In this document: piece by piece, positions 5,603-15,545 of the stretch
Numbering within the stretch: position 1 is the first letter of the stretch
Layout: each line of letters begins with the position of its first letter
NCBI GenBank assembly: GCA_900548535.1
Contig: URLG01000048.1
Span: 1 to 20,255 of the forward strand
Direction: 5' to 3'
Origin: Candidatus Segatella intestinihominis
GTDB taxonomy: Bacteria; Bacteroidota; Bacteroidia; Bacteroidales; Bacteroidaceae
DNA length: 20,255 nucleotides
Position numbers and translations under genes: made by a program
The notes under the pieces: generated by a model
What the model was told of the DNA's origin: nothing
Seen by the model: only the letters and a program-made list of their open reading frames with translations
The model's database searches: none

Positions 5603-8116
5603 ATGTACAAGATAACATGGGATAAGGAGACTGGCGGAGTGCTGTTGCATTCACGCATCGTAGAGGGAACGCTTGGCATCTCCCCACGTCCTGTGTTCTT
5701 TGAAGAATTGGATCTTTTGGGGCTTGATAAGTTAGGTTGGACTTATCCCCATGCAAAAGAACCCATTATGTGGGCTATAAACAAACAGTATTGGTATCGT
5801 GGGGTGCGCTTTTTTGATGCCAAAGGTGCAGACATTTATACTAAACCCACATTGGAAATGCAACCAGGCATAGAACCGATGGATTTGAAACCAGTGGATG
5901 TCACGAAGATGCTCCAGCGAACCTCCGACCTTATGTTCGTCTTGGAGAACGAAGCCATAGAATTCATCCATGACACTTATCTGGCATACGCCAAGGTGAA
6001 CAAGACATATGCCAAGGCGGATGCTAACAAACTCGACTTTGAGGCTATGGCGGAGCGTGTGGAGAAAAAGAGTAAGCAGAAGATGGCGGTGGTAAAACAA
6101 GATTGCGATTCCTTTGATATTATGCCACTTTCCACTGCCGAGAAGGAGGGAAAACGCGTGCTGCTTTCTACCAAAATCGACCGCTTTATTGCCAGTTTCT
6201 CTGGTGGTAAGGATTCACAAGTGGTGCTCGACCTTTGTACGAAAGCCATTCCGCCTACAGATTTTGAGGTGATATATAGCGATACGGGCTATGAGTTGCC
6301 TCCATCACTTACCTTATATAAAGAGGTGGAGAAATACTACAAGGAGAAATTTCCAACCCTCAACTTTCTGATGGCTCGTAACCATGAGTCTGTACTCAAT
6401 TATTGGGATAAGATTGGCACGCCAAGTGACAATCACCGCTGGTGCTGCTCGGTAATGAAAACTGCTCCGTTATATAGAATGTTGATGTCTGGTACAGATA
6501 AACGACAAAAATTCTTAGCTTTTGAAGGAGTAAGAGCAGAAGAGTCAGTAAGTCGAAGTGAATATAATAGAATAGGTAAGGGAGTAAAACATAAATTTGT
6601 AGTAAACGCACGTCCAATATTGAGTTGGAATACAACTGAAGTTTTCCTATATCTGTTAGAACATGATTTGCATATAAATTCAGCATATCGTGTAGGAAAG
6701 CCTAGAGTAGGATGTGTCCTTTGTCCATTTGGTTCTCCCTGGGATGATATGATAGTCAATAATTGCTATTCAAATAATCTTAAGCCATTCTTGGATAGGA
6801 TTGAATCAAATGTTGTTTCAAGAAAAATTCCAAATAAGAAAGAATATATTGCAGAGAGAAAATGGAAGCTAAGAGGCAGTGGTAAATTCTCTGAGGCTAA
6901 GACCTCCGTTTCGTTTTCTTCGTCTTCCAATAAATGGCAAGCAATAGTGAAAAGTGCAGAAAAAGAACTATTCACTTGGTTTCCAGTTCTTGGCAAGTAT
7001 AGTATAAAGGAAAAACAAGAATTTATTATTGGTGAATTGGAGTTCAAACATGAAATATACCATTTTGAAATTCGTTTTGGCAAGAATTTGAATGATTTTA
7101 CATTCACTTTGTATGACAATAATAATATACAACTAAGATATTATTTAAGACGAATTATCAATAAGACAGCGTATTGCATAAACTGTGAGGCATGTGAGTT
7201 GGAATGCCCTACAGGTGCTCTTTCTGTTTATCCAAAAGTGAATATAGACAAAGACAAATGTGTACATTGCCTCAAATGCTTGGAATATCATAATGTCGGT
7301 TGTATTGTGGCAGATTCAATGATTAAGCCAACAACTATAAAATTATCGAATATGAAAATATCAAAATATGGAACGTTTGGTATCCATCAAGAATGGGTTG
7401 ACCAATATCTAACAGATACAGATTCTTTTTGGGAAGATAATTTCCTTGGTGTAAAACAAGTGCCAAGTTTTAAGGCATGGCTGAAAGACGCAGAGATTAT
7501 TGATGAAAAATCAAAACTTACACCATTTGGTGAATTATGCGTTGAAATAAACAGAGAGAACACAACTCTTTTGTGGGAACTTATTCATATCAATTTGGCT
7601 TATAATAGTCCTTTAATGGGTTGGTTTTCTTCTTCTGTCGGCTTTAATACAGAGATAGGGAGAAAAGATTTGGACAAACTTGCTCTTGAGTATTTCCAAC
7701 AGACATTCAAGGAAACGACAATTACATATGCTGTACAAGCTTTGGTGCAAACATTTAAGTATTCTCCTATTGGTGAAGACTTAAGACAGTTTGTGAGTCA
7801 AGATACAAAAGAAACATCTTTCCAAAGGTTACCCTATAACGATTTGAGTCCTGAGGCTGTTGCTTATTCTTTATACAAATACGCAGAGCAGAAAGGGATT
7901 AAAATGCTTAGAGTTTCCGACTTGTATCGTCCCGAGGAGGTTTGTGGAGTATATCGGGAATTTGGTATTAGCAAGGGTGAATTACAAAAGAAATTAAGAT
8001 TCTTGTCTTCTGATAAGAACCGAGTGTTGGTTGCAGAGCTTGCCATGGGGTTAGACCACATTACCCTTCGGGATGACTTGGACCAATTGGTAGTGCTCAA
8101 ATCTTTGCTTCAATAA
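5603..8116 (+). CDS. brxP: BREX type 4 sulfur-modification protein BrxP (PAPS reductase-like)
   Basis: First gene of the defence operon, 837 aa. Domains in order: an N-terminal region of about 190 residues of unknown fold; a PP-loop ATP pyrophosphatase/PAPS-reductase domain with SGGKDS at 200-205; cysteines C281/C282 (HRWCC) and C371/C374 (GCVLCPFG), which could hold an Fe-S cluster as in DndC; a ferredoxin-like section with C525-x2-C528-x2-C531-x3-C535-P and C553-x2-C556-x2-C559; and a C-terminal DUF4007-like domain (about 588-835, with LTPFGEL and a LLWELIHINL stretch). The related DndC acts in DNA phosphorothioation, so BrxP may activate sulfur for DNA marking (inference). An in-frame TAG at 5591 fixes the ATG as first start. 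Codons turn markedly AT-rich after about residue 290. brxC follows 27 bp later. Confidence 0.88.
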   Translation: MYKITWDKETGGVLLHSRIVEGTLGISPRPVFFEELDLLGLDKLGWTYPHAKEPIMWAINKQYWYRGVRFFDAKGADIYTKPTLEMQPGIEPMDLKPVDVTKMLQRTSDLMFVLENEAIEFIHDTYLAYAKVNKTYAKADANKLDFEAMAERVEKKSKQKMAVVKQDCDSFDIMPLSTAEKEGKRVLLSTKIDRFIASFSGGKDSQVVLDLCTKAIPPTDFEVIYSDTGYELPPSLTLYKEVEKYYKEKFPTLNFLMARNHESVLNYWDKIGTPSDNHRWCCSVMKTAPLYRMLMSGTDKRQKFLAFEGVRAEESVSRSEYNRIGKGVKHKFVVNARPILSWNTTEVFLYLLEHDLHINSAYRVGKPRVGCVLCPFGSPWDDMIVNNCYSNNLKPFLDRIESNVVSRKIPNKKEYIAERKWKLRGSGKFSEAKTSVSFSSSSNKWQAIVKSAEKELFTWFPVLGKYSIKEKQEFIIGELEFKHEIYHFEIRFGKNLNDFTFTLYDNNNIQLRYYLRRIINKTAYCINCEACELECPTGALSVYPKVNIDKDKCVHCLKCLEYHNVGCIVADSMIKPTTIKLSNMKISKYGTFGIHQEWVDQYLTDTDSFWEDNFLGVKQVPSFKAWLKDAEIIDEKSKLTPFGELCVEINRENTTLLWELIHINLAYNSPLMGWFSSSVGFNTEIGRKDLDKLALEYFQQTFKETTITYAVQALVQTFKYSPIGEDLRQFVSQDTKETSFQRLPYNDLSPEAVAYSLYKYAEQKGIKMLRVSDLYRPEEVCGVYREFGISKGELQKKLRFLSSDKNRVLVAELAMGLDHITLRDDLDQLVVLKSLLQ

Positions 8117-8143
8117 AAAATGGATTAGCAACATAATAATCAT

Positions 8144-11100
8144 ATGCTTATGGCAACTAAGTATGACGACATCATAAAACTGCGTGGAGGCAAGGCTGCC
8201 TACGACATCGCAGAGGAAAAGCAGGGTGAATGGATTTCATTTATCCCTAACGAGCAATTCAATTCTGTATTGCGCACGGTCATCAAAAGCGTGCGCGGTA
8301 ACGATATAGATAATCACAAGAGTTTCTGGATAAACGGAACATATGGTACGGGTAAGAGCCATGCTGTGGCCGTTATTAGCCACTTGCTCGGTGACGATGT
8401 AGAGGATATAAGAAATTGGGTGGACTACGAGTATAAGGAAAGTAAGTTTGATTCCATTCGTCAAGCCATTTACTCTCTCCGTGAATGCAAGCGGTTACTT
8501 ACGGTTAAGGTGTATGGTCTAGGAGCCATGACACATCCTGGCGACCTTGCCCTTGTATTACAGAAAGCTGTTACAGAAACGCTCCGTAAACACAAGATAG
8601 AGATAGCTGTACCTACGGATTATGAAAACTACATTGAACAGATCCGGCAGAACCCAGAAATTTGGAATCACTTGATTGATACGCATACTGCTCTGTCGTC
8701 TGTTGTGTCAGATAGTGAACAATTGGTTGAGAGCCTAAAGACAGGCGATCTTGGCATCTTCCACAGAGTGACCGATACTTTGCGAGAAGCCCAACTTGAC
8801 ATCCGCCTGAACAATGACAATATCAAACAGTGGCTCACTGAGGTACAAGATCGTCTGGCAGAGTTGGGAACTTATAATGGTCTGCTCATTGTTTGGGATG
8901 AGTTCACCGACGTGATGACCGATGCCATCGGGGTTCCTGTATTGAAGCAGTTGCAGGAAGTAGCCCAGAAATTCATGAACGAGGAGAGCAATTCCTATAT
9001 GTTCCTCATTTCCCATCCTTCGGCGTTCAACGGCATTGACTCAGACCAACTGAAACAAACCGACGGGCGTTATCACCGCATGAAATACAATATGGAATCG
9101 GTGTCTGCATTCAAGATAATGTCACGCAAGTTTGAAATAATCGACGAAGAGCGTCATCGACAAATGCGAGAGCAGTTCTATTCGATGAACTCCGAATTGC
9201 TTGACATATTTACCGCCACCAGCAATGATCAGCAGTCCACTCGGGAAGACCTCTTCAACCTTTATCCATTGCATCCTGGTACCGCCAACCTCGCTACTCA
9301 TTATGCCACGGTGGTAGGTTCGTCAAGCCGTAGTGTATTTGAGTTCTTGGGGCAGAACGATTCTATCCGTGAATTTCTCGACAGTGAGGATCGATTTCAG
9401 AACCGTGATACAATCACAGCAGACTACCTGTGGGACTATGTGCTAAAAGTGTTCCAGGATGATGTGACGAACTATGGAGCAGTAACCGAACGTTACAACT
9501 CTTATAAATTACAGGTGAGCAATGAGGGAGAAGCCCATTATGCAGTATTCAAGGGTATATTGTTGTTGAACGCTTTTAACAATGTTTCTGGCGAAAACAA
9601 CAACGGACTTGTGACTCCGTCAGAGGACAATATCCACGCTCTCTTTGCTGGAACTCGATATGATAACGAAGTGGATGAAGTTCTGCAATGGTTTAATGAG
9701 CAGGGTATCATCCAGCGTGCACCGGGTGGTCTCTACTCCGTACAATTTTCAGCTTTACCTTCAGGAGAGATAGAAGAGAAGAAAACTGAAATGCGTAGCG
9801 TGCAGTATCGTTATACCAGCCAGATACTCAACTTTTCAGATGCCGCAAGCATCTCTTTCGAGAAGAAGATGATGCAGAAGGTGATACGTCCATATAACTT
9901 CAAGTTCTTCTCCGACCAGCAAAACGATGCAGTGCTTCGTAATCAAATCAAAAATGCTAGAAAAGACACTAAGACGAGTGCCCTTTTCTTTGCCCTGCTC
10001 ATGGCAAGAAACAACACGGAATTAGGTGTACTCCGTAGCTTTGCAGAGAAGTGTGCAGAAGATGAAAATGACAAGGACTTGAAGAATATCGTGTTCTTGG
10101 TGTTTGATGAGGTACTTACTGATGCCAAATACGAGCAGTTCATAGAGTATCAAGCCAACTATGCTTGTGCCAGTAGCCATGGTTTCATCGATCAGCAGAA
10201 AGTACATCGTGATCATGCGGTGTCGATGGTTAAGGAATGGATGGACAACGTTCAGCGTGGCAATGCCATCGTCTATATCAATGGCGTAGAGAAGCAACCT
10301 ATCTCTGTAAAACATCTGTCGACTATCGTCAATGGTGTGATTGCTCCGACCATATTCCCATATGGTCCTGATGCTTGCGAACTGTTGCGTCAAAAGACAC
10401 CTTCTACATTCTGGCGTCAACAAAACTCAAAGGAGATTGTTCGCACCTTCATCTTTGCCACTTCGAAAGAAGAACTTACGACCATAACCGCACAGATGCG
10501 CCCAGTACAATATCTAGTGCAGGAATGCCTGGATGACAATATGGAGTGGAAGAGTGATATACCAGAGAACCATCCGTTCAAAGTCGTATATGACAAGGTG
10601 CAGAGCATTATTAAGTATGCAGACAAGAGCCTTCCTTTCAACTTTGATGATAAGTTCTCTGTGCTTAAAAAGCCGCCATACGGACTTTATGGAAGTTTTG
10701 CACCTATGGCAATGATGGCATTCGCCTTAAAGCCATGGGCTAACAAGATATTTGACATGCAGGGAAAGCCGCGTGATAAGAATGCCTTGATTGATGACAT
10801 CGTGTGGCTCTTCAAAGTATGGGATGATAAGAAGTCAAATTCAAAGCTCAATTTCAAGTTTCAGACACCTGAGGAGGGCAAGTTGTGCAAAGATCTCATC
10901 TCGCTCTTCAAACTCACCAGTAAGGATAATGCATATTCCGACGTGTCGAGTTTGAAGGATGCCCGATATGCCATTACGGCAGAATTCCTTGGTAAAAAAG
11001 GATATCCGCTCTGGTCGATAAAATACGCTTCTGAACAGGCTTTTTCAAGTCTGCCAGTTATTATGAAAGTTAATGATGAAGAGCGAAAATTGATAGACAA

Positions 11101-11623
11101 CATTGTGACTATCTGCATGGAACGTGACTTGCGCAATCCTGCTTTGGTGAAGGAAACGATAGACCTAATCTCAGAGTTGCGTATAGAGATGAAGAATATC
11201 CTCAATGTAGATGCTGCCTTTTCTGATGGTTTCAAAAACTACTTGATGCAGCTTGACTTTATCAACATACAGGAAAATGAAGTGGATGAGGTGAAGCATT
11301 TCATCGAGCAAAACCTTCAGTCAACGGTCGGGTACTGGACTGAAGAGGAAGTAGAGAAGAAAGCCTTGCAGTGGAAATCTTCAAAAGCTCCACAGCAACA
11401 GACAGGTCCACTGACATCCCCAGTCCCACCATTATCATCTGTGGTAGGAAAATATCCACCGATAACTTCCGTGCCCTCTGTCAATTTAGATATTGTTGCA
11501 GAAAAACGCAAGCAAGCAAAGAGTCATATAGCCAATATTGCTACCCTCGATGATGCTATCGCTTTGCTCAATAAACTTTGTGACGAAGCTGGAGAATGGT
11601 TGTTGGACAAGATAAACAGTTAG
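8144..11623 (+). CDS. brxC: BREX ATPase BrxC (PglY-like)
   Basis: Large P-loop ATPase of 1159 aa, in the usual size range of BrxC/PglY. Walker A is GTYGTGKSH at residues 65-73. Walker B is LLIVWDEFTD with D252/E253. The N-terminal LRGGKAAYDIAEEK...WISFIPNEQF block is typical of BREX ATPases. The C-terminus has a Pro/Gln/Ser-rich linker (about 1080-1105), then a short helical tail. BrxC-family proteins are core BREX components thought to couple ATP hydrolysis to assembly or target handling together with PglZ. The start is either ATG 8144 or ATG 8150 (MATKYDD); the second resembles a standard N-terminus more. It ends 6 bp before pglZ, so translation is probably coupled. No frameshift seen. Confidence 0.88.
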   Translation: MLMATKYDDIIKLRGGKAAYDIAEEKQGEWISFIPNEQFNSVLRTVIKSVRGNDIDNHKSFWINGTYGTGKSHAVAVISHLLGDDVEDIRNWVDYEYKESKFDSIRQAIYSLRECKRLLTVKVYGLGAMTHPGDLALVLQKAVTETLRKHKIEIAVPTDYENYIEQIRQNPEIWNHLIDTHTALSSVVSDSEQLVESLKTGDLGIFHRVTDTLREAQLDIRLNNDNIKQWLTEVQDRLAELGTYNGLLIVWDEFTDVMTDAIGVPVLKQLQEVAQKFMNEESNSYMFLISHPSAFNGIDSDQLKQTDGRYHRMKYNMESVSAFKIMSRKFEIIDEERHRQMREQFYSMNSELLDIFTATSNDQQSTREDLFNLYPLHPGTANLATHYATVVGSSSRSVFEFLGQNDSIREFLDSEDRFQNRDTITADYLWDYVLKVFQDDVTNYGAVTERYNSYKLQVSNEGEAHYAVFKGILLLNAFNNVSGENNNGLVTPSEDNIHALFAGTRYDNEVDEVLQWFNEQGIIQRAPGGLYSVQFSALPSGEIEEKKTEMRSVQYRYTSQILNFSDAASISFEKKMMQKVIRPYNFKFFSDQQNDAVLRNQIKNARKDTKTSALFFALLMARNNTELGVLRSFAEKCAEDENDKDLKNIVFLVFDEVLTDAKYEQFIEYQANYACASSHGFIDQQKVHRDHAVSMVKEWMDNVQRGNAIVYINGVEKQPISVKHLSTIVNGVIAPTIFPYGPDACELLRQKTPSTFWRQQNSKEIVRTFIFATSKEELTTITAQMRPVQYLVQECLDDNMEWKSDIPENHPFKVVYDKVQSIIKYADKSLPFNFDDKFSVLKKPPYGLYGSFAPMAMMAFALKPWANKIFDMQGKPRDKNALIDDIVWLFKVWDDKKSNSKLNFKFQTPEEGKLCKDLISLFKLTSKDNAYSDVSSLKDARYAITAEFLGKKGYPLWSIKYASEQAFSSLPVIMKVNDEERKLIDNIVTICMERDLRNPALVKETIDLISELRIEMKNILNVDAAFSDGFKNYLMQLDFINIQENEVDEVKHFIEQNLQSTVGYWTEEEVEKKALQWKSSKAPQQQTGPLTSPVPPLSSVVGKYPPITSVPSVNLDIVAEKRKQAKSHIANIATLDDAIALLNKLCDEAGEWLLDKINS

Positions 11624-11629
11624 ACGCCA

Positions 11630-14047
11630 ATGTACAAGGAATTCAACTCATTGCAAGACCTTTATCAGGAGATAGAGGCCGATAAAAATTGGACGGGTGC
11701 GGAGAGTTCTCTTCGCAACCGCTATCCCATACGCTTTGTGCTGTTTGAGAATTTTGGCGATTTCGGTGAGTTTATCCAAGTGTGCCAAGACCATGACGTG
11801 TTTGTGCAGAGTATAGAGAAGTGGATGAGCGACGGACAAGACGATAAGTTCATCACCTATTCGCAACTGGCAACTATGTTTGAAGCTTACATCAAAAGTT
11901 TGCCTGCAAATGATTTTGTTATTGCGCCATTCTCGGAGATAACTCGCTTTTATGACAATATGCATTATGCCGAGTTTGACTCATTATTGAAAACAATACG
12001 TCTTGTGCAGTCGCCTGAAGAAGCCCAACGAGACCATCAACGCATCTATGTACCCATCATAGGTATGCAGAGTAAGGTGAGCAAGTTCAAAGATGACCCA
12101 AACATTCACATTTGGGAATACCATTCTGGGGCAGAGAGCAAAAACTATAGGTTGGTGTTGACATCAGGAACAATCTACGGAGTAAAGGGATTGGAAAACA
12201 AGTTTAGTATCTGCGAGAATCTGCGACAGTGGATTTCACTTTGGAAGAAAGTAGGAGCTAAGGTGAAGCAGCAAATCATCTGCTCATCGAAGTGTATCTT
12301 TGCCTATGCCGGCAATGCGCAGCCAGACAACGCCTTCGACTATACCCTTTGTCATAATGCTTTTGAATTCTTGAGCAAAGGTCTCGATATAAATTTTGGA
12401 GAGCTGACTGCTGAGGAGGAAGATATGCCATTTTGGGAACAGTTGGCTTCAAACATCGACATAGAGGACTTTGACTTCGAAACATTTGTCAATAAGCGGT
12501 TCAATACATCTAATCTGAATGACGGTATAGCTTTCGTGCAGACGTGGTTCGAGTATAAGGATAGCTTCTCACGTTGGTTGTTGAAAAGCTATTTCTTGTG
12601 GAAAACCGCTGTACCGACCTATCTGACGAGGGTGTTGAGAAACTGTAAAACACAAAGTACGTCAGATTTGTTTTCTCAGTTGGCTACCCAAGTGTTTGAC
12701 GAACCACAGGATGACGCAAACCTTAAATTGCGCAGGCTATTGCTCAAGGAAGCCCAAAAGCATGATGTGCAGATTACCCATCTGGCAGAGCAAAAGGTAA
12801 AGGCCAAACTATTGGCTATGGCTGCTGACCCCGAACGTGGATGCTATTATGCTATGAAATATATGACATCACTCACGCTTTCGGAACAATACCTGATGAC
12901 AGAATGGGTGGGGCAAGGCAGGATAGACGAGAAAGACATTCAAACATTAATGCCTTCGCTTTGTTCTTATCTTGCACCGCTGAGCATCCAGTTGAGTAAC
13001 TCTTTCACATGGGTCAATGATTATTTCCGTGAGTACACGCACTCGAAGATAGCCAATAAAGCCAATGACAGTTTACGGCAGATGTTGAAGGAACGCAATG
13101 CGTCGCAAGCGGCTTTCGAGGCTTGGAGAGATAGCTTCAAAACCGTAAAAACCATCCTGTATAATCGTCAAGATATAGACATATATTATTGGATAGACGG
13201 ATTAGGTATAGACTGGATTCCGTTCATAATAAATGTAATAGATAAGCATAGGGTAGATGGGGTATTTCTCAACGAGGTGTATGTTGCTACATCACAACTT
13301 CCGTCAGTAACTTCTGTCAATAAGGTAAAATTGGAAGAATTGATAGGCAATAAGCTGGAAAAAATAGGAGATATTGACAAGTTCGCTCATACACAGAAAA
13401 ACTATCCTGCCTATATCATAGATGAGTTGCATCTTGTGGAAGATGCCATCACCCAAGTGTTGTCGCAGTACAATGGTAAGAAGATAGCCTTTGTTTCTGA
13501 CCATGGCATCAGTTATATGGCACAATTTGGCAATGGTCTCAACCTTGCAGGTATAGAACCAGACCATTCAGGAAGATGTGCGGTATGGACAAAGGGAAAT
13601 CCAACTGTGGATTGTAACTATATGATCTTACAGGACGGAAAAAGCATCTGTGCTCTCAACCACAATTCCCTTTCCTCAAAAACGCCAATGGGACAAGGAG
13701 CACATGGTGGTGCTACGCCTGAAGAAGTATTGGTGCCAATCATCATTGTTTCAGGACAGAAAAACGCCAATGTATATTCGGTCAAACTGCTAACATCAGA
13801 TTTGGTGGCATCAAGTCCTACTGTAAAATACAACATCAAGGGCTTGAGCAGTATCGATACGCCAAAAGTAATTTACAATGGCGTTGATTATCTGCTCCAC
13901 AAGAAACAAGGCGACATATACGAAAGTGAAAGGCTGAATCTTGTAGGAACAGCCACAAAAATCACTCTCGTAATAGGAGATTTCAAACAGACAGACCAAA
14001 TAGACATCAATATGGGTGCCCAAGAGGATGACTTATTCGGATTTTAA
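11630..14047 (+). CDS. pglZ: BREX phosphatase-fold protein PglZ (BrxZ)
   Basis: Protein of 805 aa whose C-terminal third carries a PglZ domain of the alkaline-phosphatase superfamily. Likely metal-site residues are D523 (YYWIDGLGIDW), D624 and H625 (FVSDHGISY) and H692 (GAHGGATPEEVLVPI); the last motif is a strong signature of PglZ domains. The N-terminal two thirds are mostly helical with no motif I recognise. PglZ is the protein found in all BREX types and is needed for defence; its chemical role there is unsettled, and related PglZ proteins have shown nuclease or phosphatase activity. It lies 6 bp after brxC and 2 bp before brxL, so the genes are tightly coupled. Intact, no missing motif. 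Confidence 0.9.
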   Translation: MYKEFNSLQDLYQEIEADKNWTGAESSLRNRYPIRFVLFENFGDFGEFIQVCQDHDVFVQSIEKWMSDGQDDKFITYSQLATMFEAYIKSLPANDFVIAPFSEITRFYDNMHYAEFDSLLKTIRLVQSPEEAQRDHQRIYVPIIGMQSKVSKFKDDPNIHIWEYHSGAESKNYRLVLTSGTIYGVKGLENKFSICENLRQWISLWKKVGAKVKQQIICSSKCIFAYAGNAQPDNAFDYTLCHNAFEFLSKGLDINFGELTAEEEDMPFWEQLASNIDIEDFDFETFVNKRFNTSNLNDGIAFVQTWFEYKDSFSRWLLKSYFLWKTAVPTYLTRVLRNCKTQSTSDLFSQLATQVFDEPQDDANLKLRRLLLKEAQKHDVQITHLAEQKVKAKLLAMAADPERGCYYAMKYMTSLTLSEQYLMTEWVGQGRIDEKDIQTLMPSLCSYLAPLSIQLSNSFTWVNDYFREYTHSKIANKANDSLRQMLKERNASQAAFEAWRDSFKTVKTILYNRQDIDIYYWIDGLGIDWIPFIINVIDKHRVDGVFLNEVYVATSQLPSVTSVNKVKLEELIGNKLEKIGDIDKFAHTQKNYPAYIIDELHLVEDAITQVLSQYNGKKIAFVSDHGISYMAQFGNGLNLAGIEPDHSGRCAVWTKGNPTVDCNYMILQDGKSICALNHNSLSSKTPMGQGAHGGATPEEVLVPIIIVSGQKNANVYSVKLLTSDLVASSPTVKYNIKGLSSIDTPKVIYNGVDYLLHKKQGDIYESERLNLVGTATKITLVIGDFKQTDQIDINMGAQEDDLFGF

Positions 14048-14049
14048 CT

Positions 14050-15528
14050 ATGCAGACATTAACAATACAGAAAGTCAGAGAGCAATTTGCTTCTATGGCT
14101 ATATATAAGGACCCAGCGTCAACCAATAGCTTGTTTGCTGGTCGCAATCTTCCCTCATTTGTGAAGGACTTCATTCTTAAACGATACATCAACGATGACG
14201 GTTCTGTAAATCGTTCAGGATTGACAGGTTTTCTTGACATGGTGATACCGCAGAAACAAACGGAGGTGAAAGACCGTTTGGCATCTGGGGAAGAGTTGAC
14301 ACTTCTCTCCCGATTTATCATTTATATTGACTTGGTAAAGGGCGTGCGTCGTTTTGGAATTCCAGACCTTGGCATCAAAATCAATGAGGGACAGATTCCA
14401 GAATATGTGTACAAGAACCATCAGGGAGAATTGGTGGACGGCGAAAAATGGGGCATCATTAAACTGTCAGTCCTTCCTGATGAGGACGGAAAGAAAAATC
14501 ATGTGGAAATGGTAGACTATAAGCCTTTCAAACCATATCGTTCTGTAGATATCGACTATCTGAGAGGAGCGAGGACTGCATTTTCTACGTCTGAATGGAT
14601 TGACGTATTGCTGTCAGCAATGGAGTATGAGGCTGATGGGTTTGAGACTATGACACAGAAAGTGGAGTTTCTAAGTAGATTGCTCATTTTTGTGGAACCC
14701 CGGCTTAATGTCATAGAACTGGCACCGAAAGGTACTGGCAAATCGTTTGTTTTTGGCAATCTTTCCAAGTATGGTTGGCTTGTGAGTGGTGGCAAGGTTA
14801 CACGTGCTAAGTTGTTTTATGACAAGGCCAAACAACAGAATGGTATCATCAAGAACCATGACTTTACGGCATTTGATGAGGTACAGACTATTATTTTTCA
14901 AGAGCCGGCTGAGATACAAGCTGCTTTGAAATCGTATTTGGAGAGTGGCAAAACAACCATTGACAATAACGAGTTTAGTTCGGAATGTGGGTTGATGATT
15001 ATGGGTAACATTCCTCTCAACGAGCAACGACGTCCTATGAACTATCGTTATTTTGACTCTTTGCCACAATCGTTCAGAGAGTCTGCTTTGCTTGATCGTT
15101 TTCATTGCTTCATAGAAGGTTGGAATCTGCCACGTATCAACAAAGGAATCATCTACAAGGGGTGGACGCTGAATGTGGAATATTTTTCAGAAATACTACA
15201 TTCGCTTCGCACGCAGAACGTTTATGGTTTATTGTTTGATGAACTTGTGGCTTGCGACAAGAATGCTGATACTCGTGATTTCAACGCAGTGAAACGTATT
15301 ACAGTGGCTTATATGAAGCTGCTCTTTCCACATTGGACACATGTAAGTGATGTAAATCTTGACGATTTTGATACCTATTGTCTGCAACCTGCTGTTCGTC
15401 GCCGTGGTATCATCAAGGAACAATGTCATTATATAGATGTAGAGTTCAAAACCGACATGCCTCATTTCTGGTTGAAGGGAAATAGTGGGGGAGATGTTAA
15501 TGGTGTTGTAGAGAATACTCTTTTTTAA
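14050..15528 (+). CDS. brxL: BREX AAA+ protein BrxL, short form without a visible Lon domain
   Basis: Protein of 492 aa with the BrxL core: the N-terminal VREQFASMAIYKDPASTNSL, the LPSFVKDFILKRYI stretch, Walker A APKGTGKSF (GTGKS at 228-232), Walker B FTAFDEVQ (D276/E277), and the sensor/arginine region MIMGNIPLNEQRRPM...LLDRFHCFIEGW. Type 1 BrxL proteins are about 680 residues and end in a Lon-like domain. This one stops right after the CLQPAVRRRGIIKEQCHYID segment, where that domain would begin. BrxL of type 1 is an AAA+ ring ATPase acting on DNA. The ATG lies 2 bp after the pglZ stop. The 3' end has a T6 run directly before the stop, and the -1 frame is open into the next gene. The short form may simply be normal for type 4. 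Confidence 0.87.
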   Translation: MQTLTIQKVREQFASMAIYKDPASTNSLFAGRNLPSFVKDFILKRYINDDGSVNRSGLTGFLDMVIPQKQTEVKDRLASGEELTLLSRFIIYIDLVKGVRRFGIPDLGIKINEGQIPEYVYKNHQGELVDGEKWGIIKLSVLPDEDGKKNHVEMVDYKPFKPYRSVDIDYLRGARTAFSTSEWIDVLLSAMEYEADGFETMTQKVEFLSRLLIFVEPRLNVIELAPKGTGKSFVFGNLSKYGWLVSGGKVTRAKLFYDKAKQQNGIIKNHDFTAFDEVQTIIFQEPAEIQAALKSYLESGKTTIDNNEFSSECGLMIMGNIPLNEQRRPMNYRYFDSLPQSFRESALLDRFHCFIEGWNLPRINKGIIYKGWTLNVEYFSEILHSLRTQNVYGLLFDELVACDKNADTRDFNAVKRITVAYMKLLFPHWTHVSDVNLDDFDTYCLQPAVRRRGIIKEQCHYIDVEFKTDMPHFWLKGNSGGDVNGVVENTLF

Positions 15529-15545
15529 AGTTAGAAGGTACAGAT

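Noticed and set aside
5603..15528. Type 1 BREX or a Dnd/Ssp phosphorothioation operon
   Set aside because: There is no PglX methyltransferase, BrxA or BrxB as in type 1, and no DndB, DndD, DndE or SspB/D-type genes. The gene set matches type 4 BREX instead.
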